From: an uncultured Alphaproteobacteria bacterium
GTDB taxonomy: Bacteria > Pseudomonadota > Alphaproteobacteria > HIMB59 > GCA-002718135
NCBI GenBank assembly: GCA_902623585.1
Contig: CACNUO010000006.1
Location: forward strand, 1-64,000
Length of the DNA: 64,000 nt
Reading direction: 5' to 3'
Every line of letters starts with the position of its first letter. Within the stretch, counting starts at the first letter, position 1. Under the pieces are notes generated by a model. It saw only the letters and a list, made by a program, of their open reading frames with translations, was not told the origin of the DNA and searched no databases. Of the stretch, positions 54,176 through 64,000 are shown piece after piece. Position numbers and translations under genes: made by a program.

Positions 54176-56685
54176 TTAACTACTAAGTTTACAATTTTGC
54201 CTGGGACATATATTTCTCTTATAACATTTTTTCCTATCAAGTTTTTTTTAATTTTATTGTTATTTTTTACTATATTCAAAACTTCTTCTTTTGAAATTTT
54301 ATTTTCAATCTGAATAACTTCTTTAGTTTTGCCGTTTATTTGTATTGCAATGTTTGTGGTGTTTTTTTTCTTTACCTCTTCTATAGGCCAGGCCTCATTA
54401 ATACACAAAGTTTTATTCCCTAGGCCTGACCAAATCTCTTCACTTATATGTGGAACAAAAGGTTGTAAAATTACCGAAAGTTTTTCCAGTGACCATTTAA
54501 AATTATTTTCCGATAATTTCCCCCCCAAAACTGAACTATTAAGAATATTTACAAATTCGTATATTTTTGCAACTGATTTATTAAATTGAAAGTTTTCTAT
54601 ATTTTCTGATACTTCGTTAATTAAACTTTTTAAAGAATTAATGACATCAACATTTTCATGATTATTTGATTTGTAATAATTATACTTTTCAGCTGTTTCA
54701 TATAATTTATTTATAAACTTGAATGAAGAAGCTATTCCGGTTTCTGTCCATTGCAAATCTCTTTCTGGCGGACTATCTGATAACATAAACCATCTAGCGG
54801 TATCAGCACCATATGAATCAATAATATCATTTGGATCAACAACATTTTTTTTTGATTTGCTCATTTTTTCAATTTTTCCACCCATAACCTCAAAGCCATC
54901 TTTATCTTTTAAGATGCCATTGTGTTTTTCTACATCTTTAGGCTCTACCCATTCATTATTTATATTTTTATAAGTAACATGAGTAACCATTCCTTGTGTA
55001 AACAATCCTTTAAATGGCTCATCTAAATTAAAGTAACCAAGGTCTCTTAAAGCTTTAGTAAAGAACCTTGAGTATAAAAGATGTAAAATAGCATGTTCTA
55101 TACCACCAATATATTGGTCGACAGGAAGCCAATATTCTATATCTTTTTTATCAAATGGTTTATTTAGTCTAGCATTACAATATCGAAAATAATACCAAGA
55201 GGATTCAAAAAAAGTATCAAAAGTATCAGTCTCTCTATAAGCCTTCATGCCAGTTTTTGGGCAGACTGTATCTTTCCACCCAGAAATATTGCTTAAAGTG
55301 CTTGATGACTCACTAAAATTCTCAACCTCAGGGAGTTTTACAGGGAGCTCTCCTTCTTCAACCGCAAGTACCTCCCCGTCCTCTCTATAAATAATGGGTA
55401 TCGGGCACCCCCAAAATCTCTGCCTAGAAATTCCCCAGTCTCTTAATTTAAAATTTATTTTCTTTTTTCCTATTCCTTTTTTTTCTATTTCATTAATTAT
55501 TTTTTCTTTTGCTTTATCGATATTTAATCCATTTAAAAATTCTGAATTAATAATTACACCATCTTCTGTGTAGGCCTTACTATTGATTTTAAAGTTATCT
55601 TCATCAATATCATTTGGTTTAACAACTGGAATAACATCAATATTGTATTCTGTTGCAAAATCTAAATCTCTTTGATCATGTGCAGGACAGCCAAAAATTG
55701 CACCAAGACCATATTCCTTTAAAACAAAGTTAGCTACAAAGATTGGAATTTTTTTACCTTCAATAAATGGATGTTCAGCAGATAAATTAGTATCAAACCC
55801 TCTTTTGGTTTTATCAGGGTTTATGTTTTTGCAGTCTTTAATAAATTTCTGTAAATCCGGGTTTTTTTTTGATATCTCGCTAATAAGATCATGTTCACTT
55901 GAAAGAGCTAAAAATGTAGCTCCATAAATTGTATCTGGTCTTGTTGTAAAAACTTTTATTTTTTTATTTTTTTCTGAAACGTTAAAATCAATTTCAACTC
56001 CTACAGACTTACCAATCCAATTAGATTGCATTATTTTTACTTTGTTAGGCCAATTTTCTAATTTATCTAAATCCTCTAAAAGCTCATTAGAATATTTACT
56101 TATTTTTAAAAACCATTGAGACAATTTCTTCTTTTCCACGATTGCTCCCGATCTCCATCCTTTACCATCAATTACTTGTTCATTTGCTAAAACTGTTTTG
56201 TCTACAGGGTCCCAATTTACTTCTGCCTCTTTTTTGTAAGCAAGACCAGATTTAAACATATCAATAAAAAATTTTTGTTCGTGTTTGTAATAATCTGGAT
56301 GGCATGTTGCAATTTCTCTATCCCAATCTAAAGATAAACCCATTTTTAGAAGTTGTTTTTTCATTGTTTTGATATTTTGATATGTCCAACTTTCAGGATG
56401 TTTTTTTTCAGTTAAAGCAGCATTTTCAGCAGGAAGCCCAAAAGCATCCCAACCCATTGGATGGAGAACATTATAACCTTTCATTTTCTTATATCTTGCA
56501 ACTACATCGCCCAGTGTGTAGTTTCTCACATGCCCCATATGTATTTTCCCAGAAGGATATGGAAACATTTCTAAAACATAATACTTTTCCTTATCTTTAT
56601 CTTTTGAAGTTTGAAAAATTTTATTGTCCGACCATATGTCTTGCCATTTTTTTTCAACTAATTTGTGATTGTATCGCGATGACAC
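54172..56685 (-). CDS. leuS: Leucyl-tRNA synthetase
   Basis: [45 protein letters not shown]. Confidence 0.98.
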   Translation of the reverse strand: MSSRYNHKLVEKKWQDIWSDNKIFQTSKDKDKEKYYVLEMFPYPSGKIHMGHVRNYTLGDVVARYKKMKGYNVLHPMGWDAFGLPAENAALTEKKHPESWTYQNIKTMKKQLLKMGLSLDWDREIATCHPDYYKHEQKFFIDMFKSGLAYKKEAEVNWDPVDKTVLANEQVIDGKGWRSGAIVEKKKLSQWFLKISKYSNELLEDLDKLENWPNKVKIMQSNWIGKSVGVEIDFNVSEKNKKIKVFTTRPDTIYGATFLALSSEHDLISEISKKNPDLQKFIKDCKNINPDKTKRGFDTNLSAEHPFIEGKKIPIFVANFVLKEYGLGAIFGCPAHDQRDLDFATEYNIDVIPVVKPNDIDEDNFKINSKAYTEDGVIINSEFLNGLNIDKAKEKIINEIEKKGIGKKKINFKLRDWGISRQRFWGCPIPIIYREDGEVLAVEEGELPVKLPEVENFSESSSTLSNISGWKDTVCPKTGMKAYRETDTFDTFFESSWYYFRYCNARLNKPFDKKDIEYWLPVDQYIGGIEHAILHLLYSRFFTKALRDLGYFNLDEPFKGLFTQGMVTHVTYKNINNEWVEPKDVEKHNGILKDKDGFEVMGGKIEKMSKSKKNVVDPNDIIDSYGADTARWFMLSDSPPERDLQWTETGIASSFKFINKLYETAEKYNYYKSNNHENVDVINSLKSLINEVSENIENFQFNKSVAKIYEFVNILNSSVLGGKLSENNFKWSLEKLSVILQPFVPHISEEIWSGLGNKTLCINEAWPIEEVKKKNTTNIAIQINGKTKEVIQIENKISKEEVLNIVKNNNKIKKNLIGKNVIREIYVPGKIVNLVVK

Positions 56686-56688
56686 TTT

Positions 56689-57348
56689 TTAACTTGATTG
56701 GAGTTTTAATTTTTTTGCTTTATTTAATATAGCGTTTTCAATTTTTATATTTTTCTCTTGATCAACTCTTTTATTTATCCAAGATGGATCTTTAAATTCT
56801 TGACAAAAAGAAGTTACCCTTAGATTTTCAGTGTTTAGCCTCATCCCAGAAATAAAAATATTTAATTTACATCTCTCATTAGGGTTAGCAGATGTTGAAT
56901 ACCAGTCTGTAATTATTGTTCCACCAATCTGATCGGCAGAACTTAAAGGCATAAAATCAATTGTTTCTAAAGCGCCTTTCCAAAGAAATGGGTTTACTGA
57001 CATAGCAATTTTTGTTGTAGAATTATTGCTTCCTGTATCATTATTTATCAAGCCACCCAATGAAATACCACCTTTGTTAAACAAACCTCCGCCTGTTTGA
57101 AGTCTCGTTTCAGCGTCCCTCATTGCTAAATTTTTATCTAAGGCTGAATTAAATTTTGTACCCGATCTTTCAATGATTGCATTTGTTGTTTGAGCTTTTG
57201 ACCACAATTCATCCATCTCTTCTTCACTTTTATTACTATTGCAAGAAATTAGAAATGACAAAAAAAGTAATAAAATTAATTTATTAAAAATCATCAAATT
57301 ATAATTATTGTATTGGGATCTAAATGTAAAACATAAAAAAAACGGCAC
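56689..57348 (-). CDS. DUF3576-like lipoprotein; start likely internal (MIFNKLILLLFLSFLISCNS)
   Basis: Lipobox FLISC; upstream of leuS; FLWKGALETIDFMPLSSADQIGGTIITDWYS typical. Confidence 0.8.
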   Translation of the reverse strand: MPFFLCFTFRSQYNNYNLMIFNKLILLLFLSFLISCNSNKSEEEMDELWSKAQTTNAIIERSGTKFNSALDKNLAMRDAETRLQTGGGLFNKGGISLGGLINNDTGSNNSTTKIAMSVNPFLWKGALETIDFMPLSSADQIGGTIITDWYSTSANPNERCKLNIFISGMRLNTENLRVTSFCQEFKDPSWINKRVDQEKNIKIENAILNKAKKLKLQSS

Positions 57349-57366
57349 TCGTTAAAGTGCCGTTTT
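57339..57366 (-). terminator. Rho-independent terminator of porin gene
   Basis: Perfect hairpin AAAACGGCACT-(6 nt)-AGTGCCGTTTT with minus-strand T-run. Confidence 0.92.
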
Positions 57367-57386
57367 CAAAGATATAAAATCTTAAA

Positions 57387-58442
57387 TTAAAATGCCATGT
57401 TAGCACCGATGTACCATGCTGATCCATCGTCTGCAGCAACACCTTCATCACTTGCTTCCATTGAAGTGTAACCTAGAATTGCAGTTACACCAGAAGCTAC
57501 AGCGTATGAAATACTAGCAGAAGTAACGTCTTTTGAGTCATCAGATCCACCACTTGCACCAAGATTATTATCTTTTGCATCACCTGAAGCCATACCAATA
57601 TTAAATGTTAGATCACCACTTACATACTTTACACCAGCTTTTACTACATCATAAGCAGCTTCTTCAGCTGATGTTCCAGCTATAGAAGAAGAATGAGCAT
57701 CAGCAAAACCAACAGCAACAGTTAAGTCACCAGTTACAGCACTTAAACCAACATGGAAGTTACCATTATCATTAGTTGCAGCAGTTCCAGTGTTTGAACC
57801 TTGAGATTCTGAAACACCAACACCGACAGTTACAGCTGAGTCACCTAGATCTGTTACATAAGTTGCACCAATCGCAACGTGACTGTCTACTCTGTATGTT
57901 GCACCAGCAGTTGCACCGTTATCTGTAGAAGCTGAGAAAGACATTTTTAGTCCATCAGCTAAGAAATCAGAAGCAGTGTGATACTCAATACCAAATACTG
58001 TTGCAGTTGCACCAACGTCTAAACCAGTTGAAGCATTGTTAGTAGATGTAGTTGCTACACCTTCAGCACCAGCTGAACCTGGAATTGATACATCATGTGA
58101 TCCTGATGCGTTACCAGCATTTAATACATCAAGCTTAGAGCCATCAGTAAATGCTAAAGTAAAACCAGCATCCATATCAGTACCAGTACCTGCAGCAGCA
58201 GATACTTCATTAACAACTGCAAAACTACTTGAGATAGTCATACCGCCATCAGTAGTTTCAGATAATGATACAGTAAAGTTGTTATCATTAATTTGGCCAT
58301 TTGTGTCTGTTCCACCTGTTGGTGAATCAAACTCCATACCAGTTTGGTGGTTACCACTCATAGTAGCTGTTACAGCTTCAGCAACTGAAGCAGCACCAAG
58401 CGTAGAAACTAGAGCAGTTCCCATTAATAGTTCTTTTTTCAT
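57387..58442 (-). CDS. Outer-membrane porin, alphaproteobacterial type
   Basis: Signal peptide, Gly/Ala/Ser-rich beta-barrel pattern, C-terminal aromatic WYIGANMAF; strong SD and terminator. Confidence 0.85.
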   Translation of the reverse strand: MKKELLMGTALVSTLGAASVAEAVTATMSGNHQTGMEFDSPTGGTDTNGQINDNNFTVSLSETTDGGMTISSSFAVVNEVSAAAGTGTDMDAGFTLAFTDGSKLDVLNAGNASGSHDVSIPGSAGAEGVATTSTNNASTGLDVGATATVFGIEYHTASDFLADGLKMSFSASTDNGATAGATYRVDSHVAIGATYVTDLGDSAVTVGVGVSESQGSNTGTAATNDNGNFHVGLSAVTGDLTVAVGFADAHSSSIAGTSAEEAAYDVVKAGVKYVSGDLTFNIGMASGDAKDNNLGASGGSDDSKDVTSASISYAVASGVTAILGYTSMEASDEGVAADDGSAWYIGANMAF

Positions 58443-58458
58443 AATTACTCCTTTTGAG

Positions 58459-58498
58459 TTAATGAATATTCATTAAATACAAGAAACAAACTTGTATT
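58459..58498 (-). promoter_or_regulatory. Two adjacent inverted repeats in porin 5' leader
   Basis: Perfect 18-bp palindrome TTAATGAATATTCATTAA (58459-58476) and AATACAAG-N7-CTTGTATT (58476-58498). Confidence 0.7.
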
Positions 58499-58505
58499 GA
58501 TGAGT

Positions 58506-58534
58506 GTAATAATTAAAAATTGAATAAATTACAA
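58506..58534 (-). promoter_or_regulatory. Candidate porin promoter
   Basis: Minus strand TTGTAA-N17-TATTAC. Confidence 0.4.
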
Positions 58535-58597
58535 AAAAAGCATAATAATTTAGTATATTTTTTGAATCTATGTTGTTTTTTTACAACATTATAAATT

Positions 58598-59236
58598 ATG
58601 TTTAATATTAAAAAATACACAGAAATCAATGATTTTTTAAAAAAAACAAGTAATCCTGCTAAAATAGTAGCTATATCCAAAAATCATCCACTTAATAGTG
58701 TTTTGGAGGCAGTTAATGCTGGAGTATATATTTTTGGCGAAAATAGGGTACAAGAGGCCCAAGAAAAATTTCAAAAACTAAAGCAGGACAATACAAAAAT
58801 AGAACTTCACTTAACTGGGCCTTTACAATCAAATAAGGTAAAGACAGCAATCAAGCTTTTTGATGTATTCCATACTTTAGATAGAGAAAAAATAGCAAGA
58901 GAGTTCTCAAAATACAGTGAATTATTAGTAAATAAAAAAATTTTTCTTCAAGTAAACACAGGAAAAGAAAAAACAAAAAGCGGCATCTTCCCAGAAGACA
59001 TTAAGGACTTTTTGTTTTTTTTAAGGCAAGAAATGAAATTACCTATCATCGGCTTAATGTGCATACCACCAATAGATGATGACCCGGCCTATCATTTTAA
59101 TAAATTACAAGTTCTTGCAAATGAAAATAAAATAGATGAATTAAGTATTGGAATGAGTGATGACTATGAAAAAGCACTAAAATTTAATCCCTCATATATT
59201 AGGCTTGGTACAATTTTGTTTGGAAAAAGATTATGA
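58598..59236 (+). CDS. YggS family pyridoxal phosphate-binding protein
   Basis: AKIVAISKNHPLNSVLEAVNAGVYIFGENRVQEA, HLTGPLQSNKVKTA, SIGMSDDYEKAL. Confidence 0.95.
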   Translation: MFNIKKYTEINDFLKKTSNPAKIVAISKNHPLNSVLEAVNAGVYIFGENRVQEAQEKFQKLKQDNTKIELHLTGPLQSNKVKTAIKLFDVFHTLDREKIAREFSKYSELLVNKKIFLQVNTGKEKTKSGIFPEDIKDFLFFLRQEMKLPIIGLMCIPPIDDDPAYHFNKLQVLANENKIDELSIGMSDDYEKALKFNPSYIRLGTILFGKRL

Positions 59237-59826
59237 AAAACGGACTAAATATATTTTGTAACAGCAATATTAAAAATTTTTTATTCTCTCTGCTTTCTAA
59301 TTACGAATTAACTATTATGAAATTAGATGTAATAAAAGATAAGTTACAAACATCTCAAGCAAACATTATTATTATAAATGATAATGATACTAATTTAATA
59401 GACTTTGGAAAGTTAAGTGATAACTGTTTAGTAATTTCTAATTTGAAAAACTTAAATTACAATAATAAATCAAATATATTAAATGGTCCACTCCATGTAA
59501 ACCATTTAAAAAATAGAATTGAGCACTTTGTTCAAAGTTTAAAAGTTCAGTTTCATGATTTATCTCTTTATAATGAAAAACTTACAAATCTTGATAATGA
59601 TAATTTTTGCTACCTAACCAAAATAGAGTTAGAGATCTTAACTTATTTAATGAGGAAGAAAGAAACAAATAAAAATTTTATTAAAGAAAATATTTTAAAT
59701 ATTAAATCAAATATTGAAACTAATTCTCTTGAAAGCCATCTTTCAAGAATAAGAAAAAAAATGAACACCATAAAAACAAAAGTAAAAATTCAAACCAAAA
59801 ATGAAAAGCTTTTAATTACTACTTAA
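59233..59826 (+). CDS. OmpR/PhoB-type winged-helix protein with degenerate receiver
   Basis: C-terminal LTKIELEILTYLMRKKETN...SLESHLSRIRKKM resembles Trans_reg_C; N-terminal half lacks a clear phospho-acceptor pattern. Confidence 0.6.
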   Translation: MKNGLNIFCNSNIKNFLFSLLSNYELTIMKLDVIKDKLQTSQANIIIINDNDTNLIDFGKLSDNCLVISNLKNLNYNNKSNILNGPLHVNHLKNRIEHFVQSLKVQFHDLSLYNEKLTNLDNDNFCYLTKIELEILTYLMRKKETNKNFIKENILNIKSNIETNSLESHLSRIRKKMNTIKTKVKIQTKNEKLLITT

Positions 59827-60419
59827 TTTAAAAAATTAGGATTGATAAGTTTAAAAAAATTTTTATCAAAAACTTCATTGTAACTATGATTATAAATAGA
59901 CAGTTTAAGAATATCATCTTTAATTACCACTTCTACTCCCCTTAATATCAATGGCTGTTTTTCAAACAATACTCTTATAACAAAATTTTTTTCTTCATTA
60001 TCAATTCCTTTTTTTTCCAATAATAACTCATTATTCTTTACTTCTATCTTTCCATCTTCAAAAAAATGAGGGTTTCTAAATATGTCATAAAAGAACCAAG
60101 CATTAGTATTTTTTGGATTAAAAAACTCATCCTCTTCAAGCGTATAATCATAATACATCGCCTTATTTTCATCTAAAATTATTAGAATTTTTGTTGGTAA
60201 AAAATATTCAGCCCTGACCCTTTTTTTACCTATATATACCATGCCTTCACTTAAGTTTTCTCCATCACTTTGTAGGAATGAAGCAGAAAAATCACTTAGT
60301 GAACTTAAATAATTTAATACATCTTCTTTGTCTTCAGAGGCTGAATATGCTTTAAAGGTAAAAAGATAAAAAACTATTACTAATATAAATAATAAATACT
60401 TTTCATTTTTTAAGAACAT
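59823..60419 (-). CDS. lolA: Outer-membrane lipoprotein carrier protein LolA-like
   Basis: LSSLSDFSASFLQSDGENLSEGMVYIGKKRVRAEYFLPTKILIILDENKAMYYD. Confidence 0.85.
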   Translation of the reverse strand: MFLKNEKYLLFILVIVFYLFTFKAYSASEDKEDVLNYLSSLSDFSASFLQSDGENLSEGMVYIGKKRVRAEYFLPTKILIILDENKAMYYDYTLEEDEFFNPKNTNAWFFYDIFRNPHFFEDGKIEVKNNELLLEKKGIDNEEKNFVIRVLFEKQPLILRGVEVVIKDDILKLSIYNHSYNEVFDKNFFKLINPNFLN

Positions 60420-62637
60420 GTCTTTTACCTGCGTTATTTGCTTCGCTTATAATTCCATCTTCTTCCATCTTCTCTACTATTCTTGCAGCTCTATTATAAC
60501 CGATCTGAAGATATCTTTGAATATAGCTTGTTGAAACTTTTTGTTGTTTAATAACTATATCAACTGCCTTACCATATAGATCATCATTATTATTTGAAAT
60601 TAAATCATCCGAATTTGAAATACTTAGTTCTTCTTCTGATAATGAAATTTCTTTTTTATAATCAAATGTAGCCTGTTGTTTTATATAATTAACAACTTTT
60701 TCAACTTCATTTTCTGACACAAAACCACCATGCAATCTCTTTATTATACCGCCATTTTCTAAAAACAACATGTCACCACTGCCCAATAATTGTTCTGCAC
60801 CCATTTCGTTAAGTATTGTCCTGCTATCAAATTTACTTGATACTTTATAACTAATACGACTAGGAAAATTTGCTTTTATTGTTCCTGTAATTACGTCAAC
60901 ACTAGGTCTTTGTGTGGCTGTAATTAAGTGAATCCCAGATGCCCTTGCCATTTGTGCTAATCTTTGAACTAATGACTCAACTTCTTTTCCAGCCACCATC
61001 ATTAAATCTGCCATTTCATCAATCACCACTACAATAAAGGGCATTTTTTCAAGAAGAATTTCTTGTTTTTCAATAATTGGCATTCTTGTATCATCATCTA
61101 TACCAGTTTGAACCTCCCTAAAAAGTTTTCTTCCAGACGAAATAGTTTTTAAAACTTTATCATTATAAGAATCAATATTTTTTACATTTAATGAGCTCAT
61201 TAACTTATATCTATTTTCCATTTCTCTAACCACCCATTTAAGAGCAAAGACTGCCTTTTTTGGATCAGTTACAACAGGCGTCAATAAATGAGGGATGTCT
61301 TCATAAATGCTTAATTCTAACATTTTAGGATCTATTAAAATTAGCTTACATTCATTAGGTTTGAATTTATAAAGTATACTCAGTATCATGGTGTTTATAC
61401 CTACTGATTTACCAGAGCCAGTTGTACCTGCAATTAAGAGATGGGGCATTCGTTCTAAATTTGCAAAAATACTTTTGCCCGATATATCTTTTCCCAATGC
61501 AAGAGTAAGAGAATCATTTTCAATTTCAAATTCATCTTCTTCAATTAAATCTCCAAACAAAACACTATCTCTTTTAGTATTTGGTATTTCGATACCTAAG
61601 CTTGTCTTGCCAGGTTGAGTTGAAATTCTAGCAGAAATAGACGACATTGCTCTAGCAATATCATCAGACAAACCTATTACTTTACTAGATTTTATTCCTG
61701 CATTTGGAATAAACTCAAATAAAGTTACAATTGGACCACTACTAAAACCAACTATTTTTCCTTCAACACCATATTCAGACAATGTTCTTTCTAACTTAAT
61801 AGCAGCATCAGTGTTTATTTTTTCCAATTCTCTATTTTTATTATTTTTTAAATTTGATTTCGAAAGTAGATTTTTAGATGGAAGGCTAAAGCTAAAATTA
61901 TCTTGCTCAAGTTGTTTATTAGCTTTATGGTTATTATTATTTTTTTTGCTTAAATTAACATAATTTCTTTTCTTAATTGTTGGCTCACTTCTTAATGTTT
62001 TGTTTGTAACTTTTTTTCTAAAATTTATATATTTAAATAAACCAAACACAGAAAATAATAACTTAAAATATTTAAAAAATTTTAAGAAAGCAAAAAATTT
62101 ATTTATCCAAGATAAATTTATTCTAAATGATAAAAATATTAAAATTACACCAAATACTAAAAGTAAAAAATTTATAATAAAAAAAATAAAAATGTTTTCT
62201 AGAAAATTCAAATTTATATTTGTAAATAAATCGATTAGAAACTGTGAAACCAAACCTGTTTTTAAAAAGCCTATATCAACTGATTTTATGGAAGCATTAA
62301 TAAGAATTATTCCTGACAGGTTAGATAAAAATTTCAAAATTATAAATCTACTATTAATACCTAAAAACAATTTTCCACCTTCTAGTATTATATAAAACAC
62401 CAATAAATAACTTAGTGTTCCAATAAAAATTAACGAATAACTTGATAAATAAGCACCAAAAAAACCCATAAGATTTTCAATATTGCTGTCATTAATATTG
62501 TAATTTAATTGACTAAAACCTGGATCATTTGCTGAATATGAGTATAGACTGGTAAAATAAATTAGGCCAAATACAAATAAAATTATTCCTACTAAAAATT
62601 TAACAATAAAATTTCTAATTGAACCATACTTGAACAT
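60403..62637 (-). CDS. ftsK: DNA translocase FtsK
   Basis: N-terminal TM region, AGTTGSGKSVGINTMI, DEMADLMMVAGKEVE, C-terminal gamma winged helix. Confidence 0.97.
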   Translation of the reverse strand: MFKYGSIRNFIVKFLVGIILFVFGLIYFTSLYSYSANDPGFSQLNYNINDSNIENLMGFFGAYLSSYSLIFIGTLSYLLVFYIILEGGKLFLGINSRFIILKFLSNLSGIILINASIKSVDIGFLKTGLVSQFLIDLFTNINLNFLENIFIFFIINFLLLVFGVILIFLSFRINLSWINKFFAFLKFFKYFKLLFSVFGLFKYINFRKKVTNKTLRSEPTIKKRNYVNLSKKNNNNHKANKQLEQDNFSFSLPSKNLLSKSNLKNNKNRELEKINTDAAIKLERTLSEYGVEGKIVGFSSGPIVTLFEFIPNAGIKSSKVIGLSDDIARAMSSISARISTQPGKTSLGIEIPNTKRDSVLFGDLIEEDEFEIENDSLTLALGKDISGKSIFANLERMPHLLIAGTTGSGKSVGINTMILSILYKFKPNECKLILIDPKMLELSIYEDIPHLLTPVVTDPKKAVFALKWVVREMENRYKLMSSLNVKNIDSYNDKVLKTISSGRKLFREVQTGIDDDTRMPIIEKQEILLEKMPFIVVVIDEMADLMMVAGKEVESLVQRLAQMARASGIHLITATQRPSVDVITGTIKANFPSRISYKVSSKFDSRTILNEMGAEQLLGSGDMLFLENGGIIKRLHGGFVSENEVEKVVNYIKQQATFDYKKEISLSEEELSISNSDDLISNNNDDLYGKAVDIVIKQQKVSTSYIQRYLQIGYNRAARIVEKMEEDGIISEANNAGKRHVLKK

Positions 62638-62684
62638 ATAGTTAGATTGTAATACATTTAGATTGTGGTAATTCGAAGAAAATT

Positions 62685-63866
62685 ATGAAAGAAATTCAAT
62701 CAAATATCAATATAATAGGAGGAGGGCTGATAGGGGCTGTTGCAGCATATTCACTTTCTAAACTTGGTAATAAAGTAGTAGTTTTAGAGCAAAATGCTAA
62801 ATTTAATCATAAAAATATTTTAGACAAAAGAACAACAGCAATTTCAGAGGGTACAAAAAAATTTCTTGAAGAAATAAATATTTGGAATGAAATTAGTAAT
62901 TACGCAGAACCAATAAAGAATATTGAGATAATAGACAGAAATCAATCAAATAAAATTTATTTTGACAACCAAAGAAGAAAATCTAATCTTGGATATATAG
63001 TTAAAAACGAGTTTATACTTAATTGCTTGTATAAAAAATTACAAAAACAAAAAAATGTAGAAATTTTTAACAATATTTCAGTTAAAGATATTTTTTATCA
63101 AGGCGATAGGATAGTAACTAAACAAAATAATTTTTATGTTAACACAAATATTCTTTTTGCGTGTGATGGTAAAAACAGCTCTATAAGAAAAATTTTTAAA
63201 ACGCCAATTTATAGAAAGGATTATAAAAAAAAAGCAATTGTAATAAATTTTTATCACTCAAAGAATCACAATAACACTGCTTACGAGTTCTTCTTTAAAA
63301 ACGGACCTCTTGCAATTTTACCAATGCAAAAAAATAAAAATCAATTTCAAAGTTCTATAGTTTGGACAAACACTAATAAATTTATAAACTCTTTATTAAC
63401 CTTAGATGATAGTGAAACTATTTCCATTCTAAATGAAAAGATACATGGAAGTGTAGGTGAGATAAAAAAAATAATTACCAAACAAACCTTTCCTTTAAAA
63501 GCACATTTAAACTCTAAATTTTTTGAGAATAGAATTATTTATTTAGGTGACTCAGCTCACTCATTTCACCCAATCGCAGGACAAGGATGGAATTTAGGCA
63601 TGCAAGATGTAGAAAGTGTATATAATCTAGTAAAAAAATATAACTCTTTAGGTTTGGAATTGGGAGATGAAATATTTTGTAAAGAATTTCAGAAAGATAA
63701 TTTTTTCAAAGCCTATAGGTTGTATCAAATTACTGATAAAGTTGATAGTGTCTTTAAATTAGACAATATATTTTTTAATTATGCAAGATTTTCAGCTATT
63801 AATTTAATAGAGAGAAGTAAAGAATTAAAAAATCAGATAAGTGATTTTGCTATGGGTATTAATTAA
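62685..63866 (+). CDS. Ubiquinone biosynthesis FAD-dependent hydroxylase (UbiH/UbiF family)
   Basis: INIIGGGLIGAVAAYSLSKLG, IIYLGDSAHSFHPIAGQGWNLGMQDV. Confidence 0.93.
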   Translation: MKEIQSNINIIGGGLIGAVAAYSLSKLGNKVVVLEQNAKFNHKNILDKRTTAISEGTKKFLEEINIWNEISNYAEPIKNIEIIDRNQSNKIYFDNQRRKSNLGYIVKNEFILNCLYKKLQKQKNVEIFNNISVKDIFYQGDRIVTKQNNFYVNTNILFACDGKNSSIRKIFKTPIYRKDYKKKAIVINFYHSKNHNNTAYEFFFKNGPLAILPMQKNKNQFQSSIVWTNTNKFINSLLTLDDSETISILNEKIHGSVGEIKKIITKQTFPLKAHLNSKFFENRIIYLGDSAHSFHPIAGQGWNLGMQDVESVYNLVKKYNSLGLELGDEIFCKEFQKDNFFKAYRLYQITDKVDSVFKLDNIFFNYARFSAINLIERSKELKNQISDFAMGIN

Positions 63867-64000
63867 TAGTTTTACCATTATTATCTTCAACTATCTCAAG
63901 CTCCAAAATCGAATGAAGTTTTTTATAAAAATCACTTAAATTTTTTGTTTCCAAAAGAACTTGTTTCTCAATGTCACTAAAAGGGGATATCATTGCTATA
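63864..64000 (-). CDS. Lon N-terminal (LON substrate-binding) domain-like protein, C-terminal fragment cut by window edge
   Basis: Manual minus-strand translation ...IAMISPFSDIEKQVLLETKNLSDFYKKLHSILELEIVEDNNGKTIN*. Confidence 0.5.

Noticed and set aside
62000-62395. Plus-strand 131-aa ORF opposite the ftsK N-terminal region
   Set aside because: K/N/F-rich antisense product of an AT-rich membrane-coding region; ftsK frame is clearly the real one

Overview
The window is 64 kb of very AT-rich, gene-dense bacterial chromosome. The gene order is alphaproteobacterial: hrcA-grpE-dnaK-dnaJ-dapB, hslUV next to hisBHAFE, and dnaQ-coaE-aroE-maf next to rho-mnmEG-rsmG-parAB-holA-lptE-leuS. Small intergenic gaps and overlapping genes suggest a streamlined, probably marine (SAR11/HIMB59-like) lineage; this assignment is inference. 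Nearly all ORFs are core metabolism or housekeeping. I saw no rRNA, tRNA, CRISPR array, transposase, prophage module or recognisable defence island. The most interesting signals are non-coding or syntenic: (1) a 389-bp AT-rich gap between divergent maf and rho that is the best oriC candidate; (2) two parS-like TTTCACGTGAAA palindromes at the mnmE/mnmG junction; (3) matching sigma32-type promoters (CTTGNN-N16-CCATNT) upstream of dnaK and hslV, the latter implying a nearly leaderless mRNA; (4) two stacked inverted repeats in the porin 5' leader; (5) a phage-type GH24 lysozyme in the position usually held by mltA; (6) a tandem-PAP2 / GT39 / DUF3108 envelope cassette; (7) a VCBS/FG-GAP exported protein between rho and mnmE; (8) a structured intergenic region upstream of pyruvate carboxylase. 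I did not find a clear, wholly novel multi-gene system.
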